From JAZBPO01 sp963691775 (GTDB lineage: Bacteria; Pseudomonadota; Gammaproteobacteria; Pseudomonadales; Azotimanducaceae): DNA of 64,000 nt. Within the stretch, counting starts at the first letter, position 1. Each line of letters starts with the position of its first letter. The notes beneath the pieces are model-generated. The model was given only the letters and a program-made list of their open reading frames with translations, did not search any database and was not told the DNA's origin. Location of the stretch: contig OY829369.1 in the NCBI GenBank assembly GCA_963691775.1, positions 2,108,001 through 2,172,000 on the forward strand, written 5' to 3'. Both the position numbers and the translations under genes were made by a program. Shown here piece after piece: positions 58,558 through 64,000 of the stretch.

Positions 58558-60019
58558 CCGCGTCTGGGTCATCGATGATGACCGGTCTATCCGCTGGGTC
58601 CTGGAAAAGGCCCTCGAGCAGGAAGGCATTCATCCTCAGGTGTTCGAAAGCGGTACGTCGGCTCTCACGCGCCTTCGCAGTGAAGTTCCGGACGCGATCA
58701 TCAGCGACATACGCATGCCTGGCCTTGACGGCCTCGAGCTACTGGAGCGCCTGCATAGCGAGCGGCCGGAGATACCGGTAATCATCATGACGGCGCATTC
58801 GGATCTCGAATCTGCCGTGTCCTCCTACCAGTCCGGCGCCTTCGAATACTTGCCGAAGCCCTTCGACGTGGATGATGCGGTCGCGGTGGTGAAGCGAGCG
58901 ATCGCTCACGCGCAAGAACAGCGCGCAACACTCGCCGTCGACGAGGCGCCGATGCCGACCGAGATCATCGGGCAGGCACCTGCTATGCAGGAGGTCTTCC
59001 GCGCCATCGGCCGCTTGTCGAATTCGAACATCACGGTCCTCATCAACGGCGAGTCCGGCACCGGCAAGGAACTCGTCGCCCAGGCACTGCACCGCCACTC
59101 GCCGCGGGCGAACATGCCCTTCATCGCACTGAACATGGCCGCCATTCCGCACGAACTGATCGAGTCCGAACTCTTCGGACATGAAAAGGGGGCCTTCACC
59201 GGGGCAGCGGCCCAGCGCCAGGGGCGCTTCGAACAGGCCGATGGCGGCACGCTCTTCCTTGATGAAATCGGTGACATGCCCGCCGCCACGCAGACGCGGC
59301 TGCTGCGAGTCCTTGCAGACGGAGAGTTCTACCGCGTCGGCGGCCATGCCCCGATCAAGGTCGACGTGCGCATCATCGCGGCAACCCACCAGAATCTCGA
59401 AGACCTGGTCACGGCAGGCCGCTTCCGCGAAGACCTCTTTCATCGCCTTAACGTGATCCGCGTCCATCTGCCAAAGCTCGCGGATCGCCGCATAGATATC
59501 CCCCTGCTGGCGAAGCACTTTCTTGCCCAGGCGGCGACGGAGCTGGGCGGCGAACCGAAGCTCCTTCGGCCCGAAACCGAGGACTACATCGCCAATCTCG
59601 ACTGGCCCGGCAACGTCCGACAGCTCGAGAACACCTGCCGCTGGCTCACGGTGATGGCGTCGGGCCGAGAGGTTCACGTCGGTGATCTTCCACCCGAGCT
59701 TCGTCGCGTCGATGCCTCCACTCAGCAAACGACGAACTGGGAACAGGCGCTACGCAACTGGGCTGACCAGGAGCTTGCCCGCTTCCACGCGGATTCAAGT
59801 ACGCCACTCCTCGACGTTGCCGTGCCGAAGTTCGAGCGCATCCTCATCGATATCGCGCTCAAGCACACAGGCGGGCGCCGCCGCGATGCGAGCGAACTTC
59901 TGGGCTGGGGTCGCAATACGCTTACCCGAAAGATCAAGGAACTCGGGATGGGCGTCGCACTGGACGACGAGGAAGGTGCCGCGATGGACGGCGCAGAGAA
60001 CGAAAGCCGCGCCGTCTAA
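58544..60019 (+). CDS. ntrC: Nitrogen regulation response regulator NtrC (GlnG)
   Basis: A 491-residue sigma-54 activator. The receiver domain (1-120) has the acceptor Asp55 in ISDIRMPG. The AAA+ domain has Walker A GESGTGKE (169-176), the sigma-54 contact loop GAFTGA (216-221), and LFLDEIGDMP. The C-terminal Fis-type helix-turn-helix is about 452-476 (RRRDASELLGWGRNTLTRKI). The ATG at 58544 overlaps ntrB. It likely binds the GCACC-N5-GGTGC sites upstream of glnA and ntrB. Confidence 0.97.
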   Translation: MKQADRVWVIDDDRSIRWVLEKALEQEGIHPQVFESGTSALTRLRSEVPDAIISDIRMPGLDGLELLERLHSERPEIPVIIMTAHSDLESAVSSYQSGAFEYLPKPFDVDDAVAVVKRAIAHAQEQRATLAVDEAPMPTEIIGQAPAMQEVFRAIGRLSNSNITVLINGESGTGKELVAQALHRHSPRANMPFIALNMAAIPHELIESELFGHEKGAFTGAAAQRQGRFEQADGGTLFLDEIGDMPAATQTRLLRVLADGEFYRVGGHAPIKVDVRIIAATHQNLEDLVTAGRFREDLFHRLNVIRVHLPKLADRRIDIPLLAKHFLAQAATELGGEPKLLRPETEDYIANLDWPGNVRQLENTCRWLTVMASGREVHVGDLPPELRRVDASTQQTTNWEQALRNWADQELARFHADSSTPLLDVAVPKFERILIDIALKHTGGRRRDASELLGWGRNTLTRKIKELGMGVALDDEEGAAMDGAENESRAV

Positions 60020-60147
60020 TCCGGACGCCGAACCTCAAGCGGAATCCACCTGCCCCGTCACGCGGGACCTCCGGCGCTCAGCCCGCAAGCGCGTCGCCAG
60101 GGCCGCTGCCTATGGCGCGCGGCAGCGCAGGATCGCGGGAACGAACG

Positions 60148-60813
60148 CTATCGACCTGCAAACGGCCGAACACGCTCCGGGATGCGAATACCAATCCTGA
60201 AACGCTCGGAGTCGCTACCGAAGCGCTGTGCGAAGAGGCTGAAGCTACCCTCATACGAACCTGCAGCTGCGCTTTCGAGGCCCGACGCAGGGAAGGTGAT
60301 CTCGAGGCGGGCATTCAATCCGTCGGGGCAGCCACGGAACGTACCCGCGAAGTCAATCGCCGTCAGCGCTCCTGGCTTGAGATCACGAGAACCACTCTGC
60401 CCGAGGCGCACCGCAAACGGCACCGAGCTGCCCGTGGAGGGACTCTCGATTCGGTACTCGGTTGCAGTGCTCGCGCCCGAGAGGTCATCCACGCGTGCCT
60501 GCCAGCGCAGCGGAAGCATGCCGAAAATGTCCGACTGTACGCAGAAGTGCTCGGTGACGCTCGCGGTGCCCATGCCGGGCGTCCAGGTACCAAGGTCAAT
60601 GCTCGGAATGTCGTCTACGCGTATTGCCGCCGAGGCCGACTGCGCCAGAAACAGCAGTGTCAGCAGGCTCAAGGCGACCAAGGGCAGTCCCCCCGGCCGC
60701 CGGAGCCGCCCGTGCTGTCGGCAGTGTCCGCGATCGAGGCCCACGACTTCCCGCCCACAGGGCCCGCCCAGGGAAGGCTGCGCGGCAGTCGCCGCAAGCT
60801 GCATCGCGGTCAT
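60148..60813 (-). CDS. Exported protein of unknown function
   Basis: A 221-residue ORF from the ATG at 60813, chosen because AAGGGGGCATC precedes it. A long basic n-region leads to a hydrophobic stretch LPLVALSLLTLLFLAQ and a cleavage-like SASAAI near residue 62. The mature part is beta-rich and has two cysteines (EHFCVQSD, FRGCPDG) that may pair, reminiscent of pilin or spore-coat-type beta sandwiches, but I do not recognise the family. A GTG start at 60744 would give a shorter, more ordinary signal peptide. Confidence 0.6.
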   Translation of the reverse strand: MTAMQLAATAAQPSLGGPCGREVVGLDRGHCRQHGRLRRPGGLPLVALSLLTLLFLAQSASAAIRVDDIPSIDLGTWTPGMGTASVTEHFCVQSDIFGMLPLRWQARVDDLSGASTATEYRIESPSTGSSVPFAVRLGQSGSRDLKPGALTAIDFAGTFRGCPDGLNARLEITFPASGLESAAAGSYEGSFSLFAQRFGSDSERFRIGIRIPERVRPFAGR

Positions 60814-61136
60814 GATGCCCCCTTGTGGTTGTGCAGGCGGGCGCAGTCGGCCCTTGGGCTCGGCCGTTGCGAGCGCCGTGCCAATACGGCTTGGGCCAGT
60901 CACGGGCGCGCCTAAGACACTGATTTCATTCTGCTCGGGGCGCGATGCGGCCAATGCCAGCAGCACAAGAAACTGGTGCCCAGCAGATGGGGTAACTGAC
61001 GTGCTGCGTCACGCGGTGCCGAGGCCCGGCAGTCAGCTGGGTTCGGCTGACCGCTGACGATGTCAAGCTGCCTGATCTGGCGCCTGCTTTCCGGCCATGG
61101 CAACGTCACGCTCCCACGCTGGCCCGGGCATCCGAC
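60814..61136. other. Intergenic, 323 bp, between the exported unknown and trmL
   Basis: No credible ORF, promoter, terminator or repeat is recognised. The minus-strand frame of the unknown gene is open to 60966 but shows no signal. trmL begins at a GTG without a strong ribosome site. Confidence 0.4.
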
Positions 61137-61604
61137 GTGTTTTCAGTCGTCCTCTACGAACCCGAGATTCCGCCCAATACGGGCAACGTGATCCGCCTGT
61201 GCGCGAACAGCGGCTGCGCTCTGCACCTGATTCGCCCGCTTGGCTTCGAACTGGACGATGCTCGAATGCGCCGGGCCGGACTCGACTATCACGAGTTCGC
61301 GGACGTGACGGTGCACGAACACCTTGAGGCGTTCGTCGAAGCGGCAGCGCCCAGGCGCCTGTTCGGCTTCAGCACGCGCAGCCGTCGGCGCCACGATGCG
61401 GTGGACTGGCAAGAAGGGGATGCGCTGATGTTTGGGCCGGAAACGCGGGGCCTGCCCGACGGTGTGCTGGACGCACTGCCGGAATTGCAACGCATCCGGC
61501 TGCCCATGCGGCCTGGCGTCCGCAGTCTGAACCTTTCGAATGCCGTTGCGGTGGCCGTCTATGAGGCCTGGCGCCAGCACGATTTCACCGGCGCACAGCA
61601 ATAA
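61137..61604 (+). CDS. trmL: tRNA (cytidine/uridine-34 2'-O)-methyltransferase TrmL
   Basis: A 155-residue SPOUT (trefoil-knot) methyltransferase acting on the wobble base of tRNA-Leu. Motifs are LYEPEIPPNTGNVIRLCAN, RPLGFELDDARMRRAGLDY, MFGPETRGLP and the knot motif LNLSNAVAVAVYEAWRQ. The start is the GTG at 61137. It is convergent with secB (4-bp gap). Confidence 0.95.
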   Translation: MFSVVLYEPEIPPNTGNVIRLCANSGCALHLIRPLGFELDDARMRRAGLDYHEFADVTVHEHLEAFVEAAAPRRLFGFSTRSRRRHDAVDWQEGDALMFGPETRGLPDGVLDALPELQRIRLPMRPGVRSLNLSNAVAVAVYEAWRQHDFTGAQQ

Positions 61605-61608
61605 GGCG

Positions 61609-62130
61609 TCAGTGCTGGACGCCTTCCTCCGCGCGCGGCGGGGGCGGCGCCCCGCCCTCCTCGGCGCGCTGACGCATCGCCTCCGCATACAGCGCATCGA
61701 AATTCACGGGGGCCAACATGAGCGCCGGGAATGCGCCACGCGTCGCAAGGGCGTCGATCGTCTCGCGAGCATAGGGAAAGAGCACGTTCGGGCAGTAGGT
61801 CGAAAGCGTGTAGGAAAGACGCGCATCGTCGAGGCCTGCGATAGCGAATATGCCCGCTTGCTGCAGCTCGATGATGAAGCCGACCCTGTCCTCGTCGTCC
61901 TTCGCCTCGATGGAGATAGTGAGCACGACCTCGTATGCATTCTCGTCTACGCGGCGAAAACGCGTGTTGAGGTCGAGCTGGTGCTTGGGCTTCCAGGGGC
62001 GCCGGAACACATCGGGCGAGTGCGGGCTCTCGAAGGACATGTCCTTGAGGTAGATTTTCTGGAGGCCGAGCTGAGGCTGCGCCGCTTGCTCGCCCTGGGA
62101 TGCGGCGGCTCCGCCGTCGGTCTCGCTCAT
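61609..62130 (-). CDS. secB: Protein-export chaperone SecB
   Basis: A 173-residue tetrameric chaperone that keeps preproteins unfolded and hands them to SecA. Seen are LQKIYLKDMSFESPHSP, WKPKHQLDLNTRFRRVDENAYEVVLTISI (shown in part), LDDARLSYTLSTYCPNVLFPYARETI and FPALMLAPVNFDALY. The C-terminal tail is Pro/Glu-rich and lacks a zinc-binding end. It overlaps grxC by 4 nt. Confidence 0.96.
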   Translation of the reverse strand: MSETDGGAAASQGEQAAQPQLGLQKIYLKDMSFESPHSPDVFRRPWKPKHQLDLNTRFRRVDENAYEVVLTISIEAKDDEDRVGFIIELQQAGIFAIAGLDDARLSYTLSTYCPNVLFPYARETIDALATRGAFPALMLAPVNFDALYAEAMRQRAEEGGAPPPPRAEEGVQH

Positions 62131-62402
62131 TCGTCTGCTCCCGCGTGCAGTAGTGCTTCGAGCTTGCCCTGTCGATCCAGGGCCAGCATGTCGGTGAAAC
62201 CGCCGATGTGGACGTCGCCGATCCAGATCTGCGGAACGGTGTGACCACCGCCCTTCGCGCGCATTTCGGTCCGCAGCGCCGGCTCGTGATCAACGCGGAG
62301 GTCCTCGTACGGCACCTTACGACCTTCAAGGAATTCGCGCGCGGCGCGGCAGTATGGACAGAGCAGGGTCCCGTACATGACGACAGGCGCAGTCGCGCTC
62401 AT
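62127..62402 (-). CDS. grxC: Glutaredoxin 3
   Basis: A 91-residue dithiol glutaredoxin with the active site CPYC (Cys15, Cys18), followed by HTVPQIWIGDVHIGGFTD, the glutathione-binding TVP and GG(F)TD motifs. It reduces disulfides with glutathione. AAGGAGG before the ATG at 62402 is a very strong ribosome site and fixes the start. It stands between the rhodanese gene and secB, the same order as in E. coli. Confidence 0.95.
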   Translation of the reverse strand: MSATAPVVMYGTLLCPYCRAAREFLEGRKVPYEDLRVDHEPALRTEMRAKGGGHTVPQIWIGDVHIGGFTDMLALDRQGKLEALLHAGADE

Positions 62403-62404
62403 GA

Positions 62405-62824
62405 TCAACCTCCTTTCACGACGGGCAGCTGCGCGCCCTGCCATTCGCTCATGCCCGCCTGCAGACGCGCGACGTTCGCGTAACCGGCCTTGGCGAGAAT
62501 CGCGCCAGAAGAGCCGGAGTGCTGACCCATCTTGTCTACAAGGACGATGGGGCGATCCTTGTACCGGGCAAGCTCCGTGACGCGGCTCTCCAGACTCGGG
62601 AAGGGAATGTTGACCGCATCCACGATGTGCCCGGCCTGGAATTCCTTGCGATCACGAACGTCGAGCACGACCGCATCGTCGCGATTGACCATGTTCACCA
62701 GTTCCTGCGCCGACACGGTGCGGCCACCGCGCCGTCCTTCGTTGGCAATGAAGAGCACCAGCAGCACCACGAAGGCGCCCGCCAACAGGAAGTGATTGGT
62801 AATGAACTCGAGGAACTGGGCCAT
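62405..62824 (-). CDS. Membrane-anchored rhodanese-like protein without the catalytic cysteine
   Basis: A 139-residue protein with an N-terminal TM helix (about 10-28) and a rhodanese domain (35-135: AVVLDVRDRKEFQAGHIVDAVNIP, GMSEWQGAQLPVV). At the catalytic position the sequence is VLVDKMGQHSG with Asp97 where active rhodaneses have Cys. It therefore probably does not transfer sulfur. The position between gpmI and grxC is the place of yibN in E. coli. Confidence 0.9.
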   Translation of the reverse strand: MAQFLEFITNHFLLAGAFVVLLVLFIANEGRRGGRTVSAQELVNMVNRDDAVVLDVRDRKEFQAGHIVDAVNIPFPSLESRVTELARYKDRPIVLVDKMGQHSGSSGAILAKAGYANVARLQAGMSEWQGAQLPVVKGG

Positions 62825-62853
62825 GGGCTGAGCCGGAACATGAAGCGGCGCGG

Positions 62854-62859
62854 ATTATA
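62854..62859 (-). promoter_or_regulatory. Predicted -10 of the rhodanese-grxC-secB operon
   Basis: A perfect TATAAT on the minus strand, 30 bp before the 62824 start; no good -35 is seen. Confidence 0.5.
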
Positions 62860-62923
62860 CACATCCGCCGCTGCCTGAACGGGACGGATTGTGCCAAAGG
62901 CAGCCCGCACTCTAACCGCCGCC

Positions 62924-62952
62924 TTCACCTCGCAGCCGCACACTCCTAGAAT
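62924..62952 (+). promoter_or_regulatory. Predicted promoter of gpmI
   Basis: TTCACC (62924-62929), 17-bp spacer, TAGAAT (62947-62952), about 45 bp before the expected transcript reaches the ATG at 63005. Confidence 0.5.
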
Positions 62953-63004
62953 CCGGCTTGCCAGGCTCTCGAGCCCCATCCCATCGGCGATAGGCAGCGA
63001 ACAC

Positions 63005-64000
63005 ATGACCCGGAACGCTCGACCTACGGCCCTGATCATCCTCGACGGCTTCGGCCATCGGGAAGAACCGGAACACAACGCCATCGCCGCCGCCAACGCG
63101 CCGGTCTGGGATGCCCTCTGGCGCGATGCACCTCACACGCTGATCTCGGGCTCGGGCCTCGACGTCGGCCTGCCCGGCGGACAAATGGGCAATTCCGAGG
63201 TCGGACACATGAACCTTGGTGCCGGGCGAGTCGTGTTCCAGGAACTGACGCGCATCAATCGCGATGTCGAGACCGGCAAGCTTGCGGAGAATCCCGAGCT
63301 GATCGGTGCGGTCGATGCAGCCATCGCCTCCGGCGGCACGCTGCACGTCATGGGCCTGCTTTCCCCGGGCGGTGTCCACAGCCACGAAGACCATATTGCC
63401 GCCGTTGTCCGCTCGGCGGCCGCCCGCGGCGCGTCCCGCGTCCTGCTGCACGCTTTTCTCGATGGCCGTGATACGCCACCGCGAAGCGCCGGCCCGTCGA
63501 TCGCTCGCTTCGAAGCGCTCTTCAAGGAGCTCGATTGCGGCCGCGTCGCATCGCTCATCGGCCGGTACTTCGCCATGGACAGAGACAAGAACTGGGATCG
63601 CGTCGCCCTCGCCTGGAACTTGCTGACGTGCGGTGAGGCCCCGTTCCAAGCCGCCACGGCTACTGAGGGTCTTGAGCAGGCCTACGCGCGGGACGAGAAC
63701 GATGAGTTCGTACAGGCCACATCCATCCATGGGGGCGACGAATCTCCGAGCCGCATACAGGACGGCGATGCGGTGATCTTCATGAATTTCCGCGCCGATC
63801 GGGCTCGCCAGCTCACGCGTGCGTTCGTTGACGCCGCCTTCGACGGCTTCGACCGTCGTTCATCGCCAGCGCTTGAACGCTTCGTCATGCTCACCCGCTA
63901 CGCCGACGAACTCGAAGGCATGCAGCCCTGGCTCTCCTGCGCGTACGTTCCGGAGGAGCTGCGCAACACACTCGGCGAATACCTGGCTGCGCGCGGCATG
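63005..64000 (+). CDS. gpmI: 2,3-bisphosphoglycerate-independent phosphoglycerate mutase, 5' part (runs off the window)
   Basis: The first 332 residues of the roughly 510-residue glycolytic enzyme that interconverts 3- and 2-phosphoglycerate with two Mn ions. Visible are ALIILDGFGHREEPEHNAI (metal Asp14), the phosphorylated Ser64 in QMGNSEVGHMNLGAGR, LLSPGGVHSHEDH, FLDGRDTPP and FMNFRADRARQLTRAF. The frame is open to the last base of the window, so the stop lies outside. ATG 63005 gives the family N-terminus. Confidence 0.95.
   Translation, partial: MTRNARPTALIILDGFGHREEPEHNAIAAANAPVWDALWRDAPHTLISGSGLDVGLPGGQMGNSEVGHMNLGAGRVVFQELTRINRDVETGKLAENPELIGAVDAAIASGGTLHVMGLLSPGGVHSHEDHIAAVVRSAAARGASRVLLHAFLDGRDTPPRSAGPSIARFEALFKELDCGRVASLIGRYFAMDRDKNWDRVALAWNLLTCGEAPFQAATATEGLEQAYARDENDEFVQATSIHGGDESPSRIQDGDAVIFMNFRADRARQLTRAFVDAAFDGFDRRSSPALERFVMLTRYADELEGMQPWLSCAYVPEELRNTLGEYLAARGM

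Noticed and set aside
1..64000. CRISPR array, prophage or insertion sequence
   Set aside because: No regularly spaced repeats, transposase, integrase or phage structural gene was found in any frame; the only repeats are the 32-bp pair and the tatB tract.

Overview
The window is one continuous stretch of G+C-rich bacterial chromosome, densely packed with mostly core genes. The gene content (syd, greB, hslVU, ubiEJB, tatABC, secB, ntrBC, damX, type IV pilus genes) points to a gammaproteobacterium. Large blocks keep a gene order I know from Pseudomonas and E. coli: mrcA/pilMNOPQ/aroK/aroB/damX with gltBD next to it; priA/ftsN-like/hslV/hslU/DUF971/ubiE/ubiJ/ubiB/hisE/tatABC; and typA ... glnA/DUF4124/ntrB/ntrC/trmL/secB/grxC/rhodanese/gpmI. 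I cannot name the genus. I saw no insertion sequence, prophage, CRISPR array, rRNA or tRNA gene. Both edge genes (mtnA and gpmI) run out of the window.

Layout. 1-2203: the end of mtnA, then an AAC(3)-family acetyltransferase, greB and a VOC-family enzyme in a coupled chain. 2294-5430: a tightly overlapping five-gene chain made of an EF-hand periplasmic protein, an ECF sigma factor, a one-TM probable anti-sigma protein, a CnrX/Spy-like membrane-anchored sensor and syd. 5458-10107: an ABM-domain ORF, aroA, alkA, a frameshifted cupin-like gene, an SGNH lipoprotein esterase, an orphan ExbD and a pair of 32-bp direct repeats. 10108-18390: mostly minus-strand accessory genes (PPOX-like flavoprotein, DUF1295 membrane protein, hybrid histidine kinase, a GT21-like glycosyltransferase, mdh, Nudix) and a GNAT gene. 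18725-24857: gltBD. 24861-33045: damX, aroB, aroK and pilQPONM, all on the minus strand and divergent from mrcA. 35664-38522: a short malic enzyme and a BepA-like M48 protease. 38951-49999: priA, a SPOR protein, hslVU, ubiquinone genes, hisE and the Tat translocase. 50156-54862: a MutS-like ATPase, dtd, typA, a phosphatase-like protein and a TusA-like protein. 54884-60019: the nitrogen regulon core glnA, DUF4124 gene, ntrB and ntrC. 60148-64000: a secreted unknown, trmL, secB, grxC, a rhodanese-like protein and gpmI.

How the genes work together. Nitrogen assimilation is strongly represented: GlnA and GltBD form the GS/GOGAT cycle, and NtrBC would control glnA. Matching regulatory DNA is visible: a consensus sigma-54 promoter before glnA, a sigma-54-like promoter before ntrB, and the inverted repeat GCACC-N5-GGTGC upstream of both. 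hslVU has a good sigma-32 type promoter, and the M48 protease has a weak sigma-E-like one. The pilMNOPQ genes encode the envelope alignment complex and secretin of type IV pili.

The least ordinary piece is the 2294-5430 chain. Its architecture resembles cnrYXH-type metal or envelope-stress modules, with a calcium-type EF-hand protein placed first and the SecY-interacting protein Syd placed last, all joined by 4-nt stop/start overlaps. Other departures from the expected pattern are a missing hisI beside hisE, a cupin-like gene broken by one frameshift, an AlkA carrying an AraC-like helix-turn-helix remnant, a phosphatase with a CX4R loop, and a short MutS-like ATPase beside tatC.
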